From a virus: a stretch of DNA of 46,152 bases. The position numbers and the translations under genes were made by a program. The notes under the pieces are model-generated. The model worked only from the letters and a program-made list of their open reading frames with translations. It was not told the DNA's origin and made no database searches. The stretch spans positions 1-46,152 of the IMG/VR virus record IMGVR_UViG_3300017714_000022; one strand, given 5' to 3'. Below are positions 1 through 8,808 of this stretch, piece after piece. The first letter of the stretch is position 1. Each line of letters opens with the position of its first letter.

Positions 1-240
1 ACAATTGGTCTTAGTATAACGGGTGCACAGGGTATTCAAGGAAAACAAGGTATAACAGGTAATCAAGGTACTCAAGGAAGACAAGGTACTCAAGGTAAAC
101 AAGGTACAATTGGTCTTAGTGTAACAGGTGCACAGGGTATTCAAGGAAAACAAGGTATAACAGGTAATCAAGGTATTCAAGGAAGACAAGGTACTCAAGG
201 TAAACAAGGTACAATTGGTCTTAGTGTAACAGGTGCACAG
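1..240 (+). repeat. 105-bp in-frame tandem repeat (collagen-like)
   Basis: Near-identical 105-bp units start at 1, 106 and 211; the third departs after about 240 and the first may begin before the window. Each unit encodes 35 residues of Gly-X-Y triplets rich in Gln, Thr and Lys (GTQGRQ, GKQGTI, GNQGIQ). The period is a multiple of 3 and lies inside an open frame, so this is protein repeat expansion rather than a noncoding array. Confidence 0.9.
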
Positions 241-1020
241 GGTACTCAAGGTAAACAAGGTACTATAGGAGCATTAGGAGATACAGGTATTCAAGGTATT
301 CAAGGTAAACAAGGTAAAATTGGTACAACAGGTACAACAGGTAATCAGGGTACTCAAGGTAAACAAGGTACTATTGGTACAACAGGTACAACAGGTAACC
401 AGGGTACTCAAGGTAGACAAGGTACTATAGGTACAACAGGTACAACAGGTAATCAGGGTACTCAAGGAAGACAAGGTACTATTGGTACAACAGGTACAAC
501 AGGTAATCAAGGTACTCAAGGTACTATTGGCCCCGTAGCAGGTTCAAATACTGAAGTTATTTTTAATAATAGTGGAGTTGCAGGAGCATCAGCTGAATTT
601 ACTTTTACTACGGGTACAGGATTAGTAACTGCTCAAAGATTAAATGTTGGATCATCAGCTGGAACAAATAGTACAGATGGTTTAATTAGAGCTGCAAATG
701 ATGTAATTGCATTTGCAACTTCAGATAAAAGATTAAAAACTAATATATTACCAATACCAAACGCTTTAGATAAAGTAATAATGATGAATGGTGTTGAATT
801 TGATTGGTTAGAATTTGAAGCTAATAAAACACAAGCTATACATGCTAATAAAGGACATGATGTAGGTGTTATAGCACAAGAAATAGAAGCTATATTTCCA
901 GAATTAGTTGATACAAGAGCTAATGGTTATAAAGCGGTTAGATACGATAGATTAGTAGCTGTATTAATTGAAGCTGTTAAAGAACTTAATATTAAAATTA
1001 AAAATTTGGAAAATAAATAG
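1..1020 (+). CDS. Tail fibre with collagen-like shaft and C-terminal S74 chaperone domain (5' end missing)
   Basis: Frame 1 is open from the first base to the TAG at 1018-1020, giving 339 residues with the N terminus outside the window. Residues 1-178 are Gly-X-Y triplets that should form a trimeric collagen-like shaft. A short globular linker follows, then from residue 241 the motif SDKRLKTNI and later GVIAQEIE, typical of the intramolecular chaperone (peptidase S74) of endosialidases and T5/K1F-type fibres. In that family Ser and the Lys five residues later form the self-cleavage dyad; here these are S241 and K246. The chaperone should drive trimerisation and then be cut off. The product is a virion appendage, probably a host-recognition fibre. 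The ATG at 781 lies inside the chaperone and is not a real start. Confidence 0.9.
   Translation, partial: TIGLSITGAQGIQGKQGITGNQGTQGRQGTQGKQGTIGLSVTGAQGIQGKQGITGNQGIQGRQGTQGKQGTIGLSVTGAQGTQGKQGTIGALGDTGIQGIQGKQGKIGTTGTTGNQGTQGKQGTIGTTGTTGNQGTQGRQGTIGTTGTTGNQGTQGRQGTIGTTGTTGNQGTQGTIGPVAGSNTEVIFNNSGVAGASAEFTFTTGTGLVTAQRLNVGSSAGTNSTDGLIRAANDVIAFATSDKRLKTNILPIPNALDKVIMMNGVEFDWLEFEANKTQAIHANKGHDVGVIAQEIEAIFPELVDTRANGYKAVRYDRLVAVLIEAVKELNIKIKNLENK
322..537 (+). repeat. 54-bp in-frame tandem repeat (collagen-like)
   Basis: Four 54-bp units start at 322, 376, 430 and 484. Each encodes 18 residues, six Gly-X-Y triplets of the form GTTGTTGNQGTQG plus a variable K/R-Q-G-T-I end. Differences between units are mostly silent or swap Lys for Arg, which fits recent duplication or gene conversion within the fibre gene. 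Confidence 0.9.
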
Positions 1021-1022
1021 TT

Positions 1023-2750
1023 ATGGCTTCAACATCATTAACTTCAGCTTCTTTAAGTTCTTTAATCTTAACTAGAGGTTCAGTTACCGTAGCTAATAAT
1101 TATGGATTAGAAGATGTATTTAATACTATAGGGGCACAAGCAGCCCTTCCAGGTATTGCTGTAACTGGTAATTATGACTTAGATGATTTAAATGGGTTAG
1201 ATAATTCATATGCTGCAAATAATTTCGCTACAGGTCATTTTAGAACTCTTCAATCTCCTGCAGGTCAAGATGCTAATAGTAATATTTATTTTTGCAGTTA
1301 TAATGGAAATTATGTAGCTAGAAGTTTTAAAAGTGGTACAACTACAATTTATAAAAATGGTTCATCAGCTGGAACAATTACTTCAGCAAGAGGTACTTTA
1401 TCATTAAATTCATTAGTAGTTGGAGATAGAATATCTGGTGATAAACCTTTTGTTTTTTATCATAGTACAAATCCAGGTGTTCAAGGAGCTTATGGAGGAT
1501 ATATGGGTTATCAATTTGCTACAAGAATAGATAGACGAACTATAACTTTTCATATTTTTAATTTAGATAGTGTTAATAGTACTTCATATGTTATATTATA
1601 TACATCTACATCCGATGCAAATGTTACTTCTATGACTTCAGTATCTTCAGGAACTATAACTGCAGGATCTTATGCTTCATATGGACCAACAGCTACTCAA
1701 GGAAATTATTATATTTTAACAAGTGGTTTAACTTGTTGTGTTCGTGGAGATTATCCATCGTCTGATGTTGTTATGATGTATCCTATGTCACAAGAAAATT
1801 TATATGGTTGGTTTTCTTCAAATGGTCATACTTTTTCAGTAAATAACGCAGAATGTGCAAGATTAGATTCAGGGGGAGGTGATGATATATTAGGCCGAGA
1901 TGTTGATAATCAATCTACAACAATCATAGGCTCCTTAGGCACGGGTAATGGAAATACTTTTACTTCTGATGGTGTTTCTACAATAACAGGAGGAAATTAT
2001 TTTAGTGGAGAAGCATCTGTTGTGTATAATTCATCCTTTGCAGGAACTGTTAGAGCTGGAACTATATTTGCAGCTGAATCACAAGGTGATGGTAATGGAA
2101 CAGAAATGACATCATTTACATCAGCAACTGCTCATGGTAGAATGTGTGTAAGTGGTGGAGGTGCAGCTTGGAATGCTTTTGTAAAAGTAGGTTGGTCTGC
2201 ATCTGGAGGAACAACTGCCTTAGTATATCCTGATTATGGTGATGTAATAATGAGATTTAATTCTGCAGGAACTTTTCAAGAAGCACTACCTTTTAGTGGT
2301 AACAATACAACAGAACCTTACTTATCTTCAGCTTATTTTGGAAACGGTTCAGGAACAGGAACATCAGCCAATGCTGGTGATTTTTTCCTATGCAATGTAG
2401 CAGTTCAAGGTTACCAAGATACAGATGCAAGTGATAAAGATGAAGCAAATATGATAATGACTAATGATGTTGACTCTATTACAGCAAATACTTATGTAAT
2501 TTATGCACATACTGAAGAATTAGAAGGAGTAAGTAGTGCAACAGATGCTTGTAATGAAATAGGAACATCATATTCTCATGAAGTATATTCACCTGGTTCA
2601 TTCGCTGATGGAAATGTAATTTTTAATGATGATGTATTTTTTGAACCTTTTGGGGGTGGTACTAATTATTTTATATATTACTCTGGTAGAAGTAAGTTTA
2701 GTTTTCAATGTAGTGGTGAAGGAATAATATCAAATCTCGCTAGTTGTTAA
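1023..2750 (+). CDS. Putative virion surface or fibre-associated protein
   Basis: This 575-residue protein is very rich in Ser, Thr, Gly and Asn, with many short beta-like segments and no signal peptide or membrane segment. I do not recognise a named family. It starts two bases after the fibre stop, in the context AAATAGTTATGG also used by other genes here, so it is probably co-expressed with the fibre. Composition, size and position suggest a distal tail, fibre or adhesin component; the SGGG/GNGNGT-rich middle could be a flexible or lectin-like region. The last 30 residues include FSFQCSGEG and end in Cys. The role in the virion is inferred from position only. Confidence 0.6.
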   Translation: MASTSLTSASLSSLILTRGSVTVANNYGLEDVFNTIGAQAALPGIAVTGNYDLDDLNGLDNSYAANNFATGHFRTLQSPAGQDANSNIYFCSYNGNYVARSFKSGTTTIYKNGSSAGTITSARGTLSLNSLVVGDRISGDKPFVFYHSTNPGVQGAYGGYMGYQFATRIDRRTITFHIFNLDSVNSTSYVILYTSTSDANVTSMTSVSSGTITAGSYASYGPTATQGNYYILTSGLTCCVRGDYPSSDVVMMYPMSQENLYGWFSSNGHTFSVNNAECARLDSGGGDDILGRDVDNQSTTIIGSLGTGNGNTFTSDGVSTITGGNYFSGEASVVYNSSFAGTVRAGTIFAAESQGDGNGTEMTSFTSATAHGRMCVSGGGAAWNAFVKVGWSASGGTTALVYPDYGDVIMRFNSAGTFQEALPFSGNNTTEPYLSSAYFGNGSGTGTSANAGDFFLCNVAVQGYQDTDASDKDEANMIMTNDVDSITANTYVIYAHTEELEGVSSATDACNEIGTSYSHEVYSPGSFADGNVIFNDDVFFEPFGGGTNYFIYYSGRSKFSFQCSGEGIISNLASC

Positions 2751-3307
2751 TGTATACTTTTTTAAAAGACAAAATTCTAGATGAAAGAAATCATGAAGTA
2801 ATGATGGATTGGGAAACTCCTATTATGAAAGAACATGCTAGAGTTGTAACTAAAAACGGAGGAGATATATTAGAAATAGGATTTGGAATGGGGATATGCT
2901 CTAGTTTTATACAACAAGCTAATATTAAATCTCATACTATAATTGAAATACATAATCAAGTTTTTGATAGATTATTAGAATGGGCTAAAGATAAACCTAA
3001 TGTTATTCCTATAAAAGGTGATTGGTTTAATAGTATTCCAAATAAAAAATATGATGGTATAATGCATGATACTTGGGAAGATAAAAACTATCATAATTTT
3101 ATTCCTATAGCTAAAAATCATTTAAAATCTAAAGGAATAATAACTTATTATACTCCAACCCCAAAACAGATAATTGAAAATCAATTTAAAGATACTAACA
3201 GTAAATTAACAGTTACAAAAATTAATGTTAATCCTCCTACTAAAAATATGAATTATAAATATTTTGATAGAAAAGATTATTATTGTATTGAAATTGTTGT
3301 TGATTAG
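2750..3307 (+). CDS. SAM-dependent methyltransferase (guanidinoacetate/arginine N-methyltransferase-like)
   Basis: This is a compact 185-residue class I methyltransferase. Motif I is visible as DILEIGFGMGIC, followed by TIIEIHNQ at the end of beta-2 (the acidic residue that holds SAM ribose), GDWFN, and YDGIMHDTWED at motif IV. The combination of EIGFGMG, IIEIH and GDW resembles the guanidinoacetate/RMT2 arginine methyltransferase group. I chose the ATG at 2750, which overlaps the previous TAA as TAATG; a TTG at 2744 is possible but less likely. The gene lies between fibre and neck genes, so its target could be a virion protein or a small molecule. The fold is clear; the substrate is unknown. 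Confidence 0.8.
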   Translation: MYTFLKDKILDERNHEVMMDWETPIMKEHARVVTKNGGDILEIGFGMGICSSFIQQANIKSHTIIEIHNQVFDRLLEWAKDKPNVIPIKGDWFNSIPNKKYDGIMHDTWEDKNYHNFIPIAKNHLKSKGIITYYTPTPKQIIENQFKDTNSKLTVTKINVNPPTKNMNYKYFDRKDYYCIEIVVD

Positions 3308-3321
3308 ACGACTTTTTTCTA

Positions 3322-3336
3322 TATTTATAATAAAAT
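3322..3336 (+). promoter_or_regulatory. Late-type motif upstream of the first neck gene
   Basis: TATTTATAATAAAAT lies 8 nt before the ATG at 3344. It is one of at least seven copies of TATTTATAAYAAAATA placed just upstream of genes in this window. Here a GTTG at 3296-3299 also lies 20 bp before TATATTTA (3320-3327), so this copy could double as a host-like promoter. Confidence 0.6.
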
Positions 3337-3343
3337 TATAATT

Positions 3344-4501
3344 ATGGCTGTAATCCCAATTTATCCTGGTTCATCATCTTTTTTTCCTGGAGATACACCT
3401 TTTGGATTTTATGATAATCAATATGATTTCCAAACAGATGCTGATAGAGTAGTAACATATGTTGCAAGAAGATTAGGTTATCCTATAATGGATGTTGAAT
3501 TACAAGATTTAAATTTTTATGCTGCATTTGAAGATGCAGTTACAACTTATGGTAATGAATTATACGCTTATAAAGTAAGAGAAAACTATTTATCTATTGA
3601 AGGATCCCCAACAGCATCTAATTTAAACCATGAATTAATAACTCCTAATTTTGCTAGTGTAGTAAGATACTCAGAACAATATGGAGAAGAAGCAGGTACT
3701 GGAGGTACTACAACTTGGTATTCAGGATCTATTCCTGTTACGGCTGGTCAACAAGATTATAATTTAAAAACATGGGCATCAGCTTCTTTGGGATTAGATA
3801 ATAAAGATTTTATTGAAGTAAAAAGAGTATTTTTTGAAGCAACCCCAGCAATTGTTAAATTCTTTGATCCTTATGCTGGTACAGGTACAGGAATAATGAA
3901 TATGATGGATTCTTTTGGATGGGGAAATTATTCTCCTGCAACTAATTTTTTATTAATGCCTCTTAATTTTGACATTGCAAAAATTCAAGCAATAGAAATG
4001 AGTGATACAGTTAGAAGATCACAATTTTCATTCGAATTAATTAATAATAATTTAAGAATATTTCCAATACCTCAAAATAGTGGACATTTAAACATACAAT
4101 ATATAAAATTATCAGAAAGAAATGATCCTATATCAAAATATCCTAGAGGACAATATAATGTAACTAATGTTTCAAATGTTAATTATTGTAATCCTGATTA
4201 TTGTCAGATAAATTCTATAGGTAGAAGTTGGATATTTGATTACACATTAGCTGTATGTAAAGAAATATTAGGATATATTAGGGGTAAATATTCACAAGTA
4301 CCAATTCCTGGAGCAGAAACAACATTAAACCAACAAGATTTATTATCAGCTGCCTCAGATGAAAAATTAGCATTAATTACAAGATTAAGAGAATATTTTG
4401 ATGAAACATCAAGAAGTAATTTATTAGCAGTTAAAGCAGCAGAGGCAGAATCGTTACAAAAAATAGAAGCAGCAGTACCTTACCCAATTTATATAGGATA
4501 A
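3344..4501 (+). CDS. Head-tail neck/connector protein candidate (gp13 position)
   Basis: This 385-residue soluble protein begins with a Pro/Phe-rich stretch, then ADRVVTYVARRLGYPI and ELQDLNFYAAFEDAVTTYGNEL. That last pattern recurs in neck or connector proteins of marine T4-like phages. It is followed after one base by a gp14-like neck gene and then by a gp15-like gene, which is the T4 order 13-14-15. Together this supports a role in closing the filled head and joining it to the tail. Sequence identity to T4 gp13 is not obvious by eye and the protein is longer than T4 gp13 (about 310 residues), so the numbering rests on synteny. Confidence 0.6.
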   Translation: MAVIPIYPGSSSFFPGDTPFGFYDNQYDFQTDADRVVTYVARRLGYPIMDVELQDLNFYAAFEDAVTTYGNELYAYKVRENYLSIEGSPTASNLNHELITPNFASVVRYSEQYGEEAGTGGTTTWYSGSIPVTAGQQDYNLKTWASASLGLDNKDFIEVKRVFFEATPAIVKFFDPYAGTGTGIMNMMDSFGWGNYSPATNFLLMPLNFDIAKIQAIEMSDTVRRSQFSFELINNNLRIFPIPQNSGHLNIQYIKLSERNDPISKYPRGQYNVTNVSNVNYCNPDYCQINSIGRSWIFDYTLAVCKEILGYIRGKYSQVPIPGAETTLNQQDLLSAASDEKLALITRLREYFDETSRSNLLAVKAAEAESLQKIEAAVPYPIYIG

Positions 4502-4502
4502 T

Positions 4503-5078
4503 ATGGCATTATTTGGAGGAGCAAGAGACGTAAGTATGTTTAGAGGAATTAGTAGAGAACTAATGTGGGATATTATTGTTCAAGAATGCGCTCTTTATAA
4601 ATTTAGGTTAGAAGAAACTAATGTTAATATTTATGGTGAAGCTGCTGAAGAAAAATACTATGAAGCTCCAATGTTACTTAATGTATTAATTGATAGACAA
4701 GATCAAAATTTCCCTGAATCTGATTTAGGAGTTAATTTTACAGGAGGACGTACATTTAGATTTTTAAGAGATGATTTAGCAGGAGTAAAAGGTAATAGAA
4801 CAGGTAATATAGGAGTAATTGTTCCTGAAGTTGGTGATATTATATGGTATGAAAATGGGTACTATGAAATATATAAATTAATAAACAACCAATTATTTGT
4901 AGGTAAAGACCCAGATTATCCTAACCAAGATGATAATGGTAATAATCCATATGGTAATTATGATTTAGCTAGTTTTGGTTATGATGTATCTATAATAGCA
5001 GAAGCACATTATGTACCAGCAGATAGAGTAGGAATTTCACAAGAAAGATTAATATCAAGTATAAAACATGTCAAATAG
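4503..5078 (+). CDS. gp14: Neck protein, T4 gp14-like
   Basis: At 191 residues it shows the gp14 pattern: an N-terminal helix with QECALYKFRLEETN, then EEKYYEAPMLLNVLIDRQDQNFPESDLGV, FRFLRDDLAG, GDIIWYENGYYEIYKL and a beta-rich end with a conserved His (EAHYVPADR). T4 gp14 is 256 residues, so this is a short form. It starts one base after the preceding stop and overlaps the gp15-like gene by 11 bases, a tightly coupled neck operon. It should assemble with the gp13-type protein on the portal to form the collar or neck. Confidence 0.75.
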   Translation: MALFGGARDVSMFRGISRELMWDIIVQECALYKFRLEETNVNIYGEAAEEKYYEAPMLLNVLIDRQDQNFPESDLGVNFTGGRTFRFLRDDLAGVKGNRTGNIGVIVPEVGDIIWYENGYYEIYKLINNQLFVGKDPDYPNQDDNGNNPYGNYDLASFGYDVSIIAEAHYVPADRVGISQERLISSIKHVK

Positions 5079-6057
5079 GGGAAGAAAAGTAATACCAAAA
5101 ACTCAAAAAGAAATAAGTAAGGGGATGCATACCCCTTATTCTAAAGAAATAGGTAATCCTAATAACGCTTCATATCAAATTACTGATAGAAGTAATCAGG
5201 TTTCTTTTAAGGGAGACACTGTAAAACCTTTTACAGTTGGGTTATATGATATAGATGAAACTATACTTTATTATTTTAATAATGTAATTAAACCTACAGT
5301 TATTCAAAATGGTAAAAGAATAGAAGTTCCTGTAATATATGCTGATTCTGAAAGATGGAATCAAATTCAAAAAAATGGTTATTTTAGAGATAAAAAAGGA
5401 AGAATAATGATGCCTTTAATTACTTTTAAAAGAACTAATATAGAAAAAAATAGAACAGTTACTAATAAATTAGATGCTAATTTTCCTAATAATTATAGGG
5501 TATATGAAAAATCTTATAGCTCTAATAACACTTATGATAAATTTAATATATTAAATAATAGAAGACCTACTAAAAATATGTATGCAGTTGTAGTTCCTGA
5601 TTATGTAACATTAAATTATGATTGTATAATTTCAACATATTATATGGAACAAATGAATGGTATAGTAGAAGCTATCAATTATGCATCAGATTCTTATTGG
5701 GGAAATCCTGAAAGATATCAATTTAGAGCAAGAATAGATTCTGTTGCAACTAACATTGATATGCCTGCAGATAATGATAGATTAGTTAAAAGTACATTTA
5801 GTATAAAAATGTATGGTTATATAGTACCTAATATACTTCAAAAAGATTTATCATCAATAAAAAAATATAATTCAAAAGCTAAAATTTCTTTTAACCCTGA
5901 GATGGTAAGTAATATAAATGAAGTAGAATCTTCTCCACCTAATAGAACAAATATACCTCATGGGGATTATGTAGGGTTTGTTGATCCACCATCAACAAGA
6001 GAACCTTCTAATAGAATTAATACTAATAGAGTACCCCCATCTCCTCCACCAGAGTAA
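5068..6057 (+). CDS. gp15: Proximal tail sheath stabiliser / tail terminator, T4 gp15-like
   Basis: At 329 residues it carries the hallmarks of the gp15 family: FTVGLYDIDETILYYFNNVIKP near residue 55, EVPVIYADSERW, RDKKGRIMMPLITFKRT, and later YYMEQMNGIVEAINYASDSYWG followed by FRARIDSV. In T4, gp15 forms the hexameric ring that caps the finished tail and joins it to the neck. The C-terminal 60 residues are low-complexity and Pro-rich, ending in a run of prolines; T4 gp15 (272 residues) lacks such a tail. The start overlaps the gp14-like gene. Confidence 0.85.
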   Translation: MSNRGRKVIPKTQKEISKGMHTPYSKEIGNPNNASYQITDRSNQVSFKGDTVKPFTVGLYDIDETILYYFNNVIKPTVIQNGKRIEVPVIYADSERWNQIQKNGYFRDKKGRIMMPLITFKRTNIEKNRTVTNKLDANFPNNYRVYEKSYSSNNTYDKFNILNNRRPTKNMYAVVVPDYVTLNYDCIISTYYMEQMNGIVEAINYASDSYWGNPERYQFRARIDSVATNIDMPADNDRLVKSTFSIKMYGYIVPNILQKDLSSIKKYNSKAKISFNPEMVSNINEVESSPPNRTNIPHGDYVGFVDPPSTREPSNRINTNRVPPSPPPE

Positions 6058-6128
6058 TTAATTTTAAATAAAAACTTAATATGTATAATTGATAATAAGT
6101 TTAAAATATTAATCTAAAAATAAAAGTA

Positions 6129-6383
6129 ATGTCAGAAGAAAAAGTTTTATCTCAAGAAGAAATTGATAATATAAAAAAGATAAGAGAAGATTTTCAAACT
6201 TTAGTAGAAAATGTAGGAGATGTAGAAGTAGCAATGATGAATCTCAATATTAAAAAGAAAAATTATACAAAAGATTTAGAAAAAATTCAACAAAAAGAAC
6301 AAAAAATAGCTGAAGAATTAGAAAAAAAATATGGTAAAGGAAATATTTCTTTAGAAACTGGAAAGTTTACCCCAATTGGGTAG
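6129..6383 (+). CDS. Small coiled-coil protein of unknown function
   Basis: This 84-residue, highly charged protein is almost entirely predicted helix: heptad-like Leu/Ile spacing runs from SQEEIDNIKKIRED through EKIQQKEQKIAEELEKKYG, ending in a short tail GKFTPIG. I do not recognise a named family. It sits alone between the gp15-like gene and the sheath gene, preceded by a 70-base AT-only gap and followed by the late-type motif of the sheath gene. A small virion or assembly-chaperone role is plausible from position only. Confidence 0.7.
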   Translation: MSEEKVLSQEEIDNIKKIREDFQTLVENVGDVEVAMMNLNIKKKNYTKDLEKIQQKEQKIAEELEKKYGKGNISLETGKFTPIG

Positions 6384-6401
6384 TTTTAAGAAAAAATATA
6401 A

Positions 6402-6417
6402 TATTTATAATAAAATA
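6402..6417 (+). promoter_or_regulatory. Late-type motif upstream of tail sheath gene
   Basis: TATTTATAATAAAATA ends 13 nt before the sheath ATG at 6431. It is a perfect copy of the shared motif. A TTG at 6376-6378 lies roughly where a -33 box would be, but the -7 hexamer is imperfect (AATATTTA). Confidence 0.65.
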
Positions 6418-6430
6418 AAATAACATAAAA

Positions 6431-8764
6431 ATGGCAGAAGTATTAATATCACCGGGTGTTTTAGCAAGAGAAAACGACCAATCACAAATAACATCACAAC
6501 CAGTACAAGCTGGGGCTGCGATTATTGGACCAGCTGTAAAAGGTCAACAAAATATACCTAAATTAGTAACTAGTTATTCAGAATATCAAGCTAATTTTGG
6601 AACTACTTTTTTAAGTGGATCAAATCAGTATACTTATTTTACTTCGATTTCTGCTTATAATTACTTTCAAAATGGAGGAACTTCATTATTAGTAACTAGA
6701 GTTACACCTGGAGCTTTTTCACCAGCTACTTCATCAATAATTCAAAGTGCAGAAGAATCAGGTGTTGTTAATTTAAATACTAATTTATTTTCAAGTTGGA
6801 ATTTAGGAACAGGAATTAGTGGATCATCTGCTACTTCTACAGCTGTAGCAACAACAGTTCTACCAGCAGGAGGAACTGGATTAACATTGAATGTTGTAAC
6901 AACTAGTTCTGCTGGAAAATTAGATGGAACACTTAACGCTATATTTCCTGAACAAACAACAGCAGGAGCAAATATGGTTGCAGCTACATATAATGATGTA
7001 ATAGTAACTTCAAGTTTAGGTAATACAAGTGCTTTAGCAAGATGTGTAGTAGCTTCAGCAACAGCTTTTACTTCAATTCAATTTGTAGATAATGCAGGAG
7101 CATTTACAACAGGATCAGGATTTTTTAATGGTGAAGTACTAAGTTTTTCATCTCAATCTTTAGGAGCAACTGTTGCGGGGGGAACAAATCCTCAATTTAC
7201 TATTGGGACTACTTCAACTGATAAAGGTTTATTTGTTGAACCAACAGCAATAACAGTTGATGGTGCTGGAACTGGATACGCAGTAGGAGATGTATTAACA
7301 GTAGCTAAAGCTAATCTTGGACCATCTGATAATGATTTAACAATAAATTTAACAGCTGCTGATATAGTAAATTTTGAATCTTTTGTGTTAGAAACAATAG
7401 CTGATGGTAATATAATGAATAGTGCAGGAACTACAGGAGCTAATGGTACATTAACCAACGGAACATCTGATAATTTTAGATGGGAAATAACAAACCCAAG
7501 TACTTCATCAGGTGTATTCTCATTATTACTTAGACAGGGTAATGATACAGCAACAGCAAAACAAGTAGTTGAAACTTATTCAAATATTTCATTAGATCCT
7601 TTAGCACCTAATTATATTTCAAAAGTAATTGGTGATCAAGTACAAACAGTAAGAGGATCAGGAACTGATGTTTATCTACAAACTTCTGGATCATATCCAA
7701 ATGCTTCAAGATATATAAGAGTAAAAGAAGTAAATAAGAAAACTCCAAATTATTTTGATAATGCTGGAAGTCCTAAAGCAGAATTTACAGGTTCTATTCC
7801 AATTGCTAGTAATGGAACATTTGGAAATGGGATAGGTGATATAACAGGAAGTGGTGCACCTTCAAAATTCTACCAAGATATTGATAATGTTGATTCTCAA
7901 GGTTTAGTAGGATCAGATTATACTACAGCAATTAACCTATTAGCTAATAGAGATGATTTTAGATATAACTTAATTACTTCACCAGGTTTAATACTAGCAA
8001 ATAGTGTTACAGGAGATGGTTGGACAACAATTCAATCAAATTGTGAAAATAGAGGAGATGCAATATTTGTGGGTGATTTAGTTAATTATAATGCTTCATT
8101 AACACAAGTAACAGGACAAGCAGCTTCAGTTGATTCTTCATATGTAGCTACATATTGGCCTTGGTTACAAGTAATAGACCCAGATTCAAGAGAATTAGTT
8201 TGGGTACCAGCATCTACAATGATACCAGGTGTTTATGCTTATAATGATAGAGCAGGTGAACCATGGTTTGCTCCAGCAGGTATTAATAGAGGAGGATTAG
8301 GAGCAGTTAATCAAGCAGAAAGAAAATTAACTAATACTAATAGAGATAATTTGTATACTGGAAAAGTAAATCCAATAGCAACATTCCCAGGACAAGGAAT
8401 TGTAGTATTTGGACAGAAAACATTACAAACTAAAGCTAGTGCTTTAGATAGAGTAAATGTAAGAAGATTATTAATCACACTTAAAAATTATATTTCTCAA
8501 ATCGCTGATACATTAGTATTTGAACAAAACACGGCAGCTACAAGAAATACATTCTTAAGTCAAGTTAATCCTTACTTAGAATCAGTACAACAAAGACAAG
8601 GTTTATATGCTTTTAAAGTTGTAATGGATAATTCAAATAACACACCAGATGTAATTGATAGAAATGAATTAATTGGTGCAGTTTATTTACAACCAACTAA
8701 AACAGCAGAATTTATTTACCTAGACTTTAACATTTTACCAACTGGAGCTACTTTCCCAGCATAA
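6431..8764 (+). CDS. gp18: Contractile tail sheath protein, T4 gp18-like
   Basis: At 777 residues it is larger than T4 gp18 (659). The N terminus shows the sheath signature ISPGVLARENDQS, AAIIGPAVKGQQNIP, then TYFTSISAYNYFQNGGTSLLVTRV. The C-terminal conserved domain is clear: GIVVFGQKTLQTKASALDRVNVRRLLITLKNYI, LVFEQNTAATRNTF and a final YIYLDF-type strand. The middle (about residues 110-420) is Ser/Thr/Gly-rich and probably forms inserted surface domains that account for the extra length. The product polymerises around the tail tube and contracts during injection. Its own late-type motif fits high late expression. Confidence 0.95.
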   Translation: MAEVLISPGVLARENDQSQITSQPVQAGAAIIGPAVKGQQNIPKLVTSYSEYQANFGTTFLSGSNQYTYFTSISAYNYFQNGGTSLLVTRVTPGAFSPATSSIIQSAEESGVVNLNTNLFSSWNLGTGISGSSATSTAVATTVLPAGGTGLTLNVVTTSSAGKLDGTLNAIFPEQTTAGANMVAATYNDVIVTSSLGNTSALARCVVASATAFTSIQFVDNAGAFTTGSGFFNGEVLSFSSQSLGATVAGGTNPQFTIGTTSTDKGLFVEPTAITVDGAGTGYAVGDVLTVAKANLGPSDNDLTINLTAADIVNFESFVLETIADGNIMNSAGTTGANGTLTNGTSDNFRWEITNPSTSSGVFSLLLRQGNDTATAKQVVETYSNISLDPLAPNYISKVIGDQVQTVRGSGTDVYLQTSGSYPNASRYIRVKEVNKKTPNYFDNAGSPKAEFTGSIPIASNGTFGNGIGDITGSGAPSKFYQDIDNVDSQGLVGSDYTTAINLLANRDDFRYNLITSPGLILANSVTGDGWTTIQSNCENRGDAIFVGDLVNYNASLTQVTGQAASVDSSYVATYWPWLQVIDPDSRELVWVPASTMIPGVYAYNDRAGEPWFAPAGINRGGLGAVNQAERKLTNTNRDNLYTGKVNPIATFPGQGIVVFGQKTLQTKASALDRVNVRRLLITLKNYISQIADTLVFEQNTAATRNTFLSQVNPYLESVQQRQGLYAFKVVMDNSNNTPDVIDRNELIGAVYLQPTKTAEFIYLDFNILPTGATFPA

Positions 8765-8780
8765 AAATGAAAAACAATAA

Positions 8781-8796
8781 TATTTATAACAAAATA
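8781..8796 (+). promoter_or_regulatory. Late-type motif upstream of tail tube gene
   Basis: TATTTATAACAAAATA ends 12 nt before the tube ATG at 8809. No TTG lies at the expected -33 distance, so it is unlikely to act as an ordinary host promoter. Confidence 0.65.
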
Positions 8797-8808
8797 AAAT
8801 AACAAAAA

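Noticed and set aside
274-519. Minus-strand open frame with repeated CCTCCT residues
   Set aside because: It is the complement of the collagen-like repeats; the + frame runs through as Gly-X-Y and joins a clear S74 domain.
1-540. Possible CRISPR-like or noncoding repeat array
   Set aside because: Periods of 105 and 54 bp are multiples of three, the units are contiguous with no unique spacers, and they encode collagen-like triplets in one open frame.
2744-2749. TTG start for the methyltransferase at 2744
   Set aside because: The ATG at 2750 forms the TAATG overlap used at several other gene junctions here, and adds no unexplained residues.
6058-6128. Hairpin or regulatory RNA between the gp15-like and coiled-coil genes
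   Set aside because: Inverted AAACTTA/TAAGTTT arms exist, but in nearly pure A-T sequence such matches are expected by chance.
7192-7458. Minus-strand frame inside the sheath gene
   Set aside because: It is the antisense of a well-recognised sheath gene with no features of its own.
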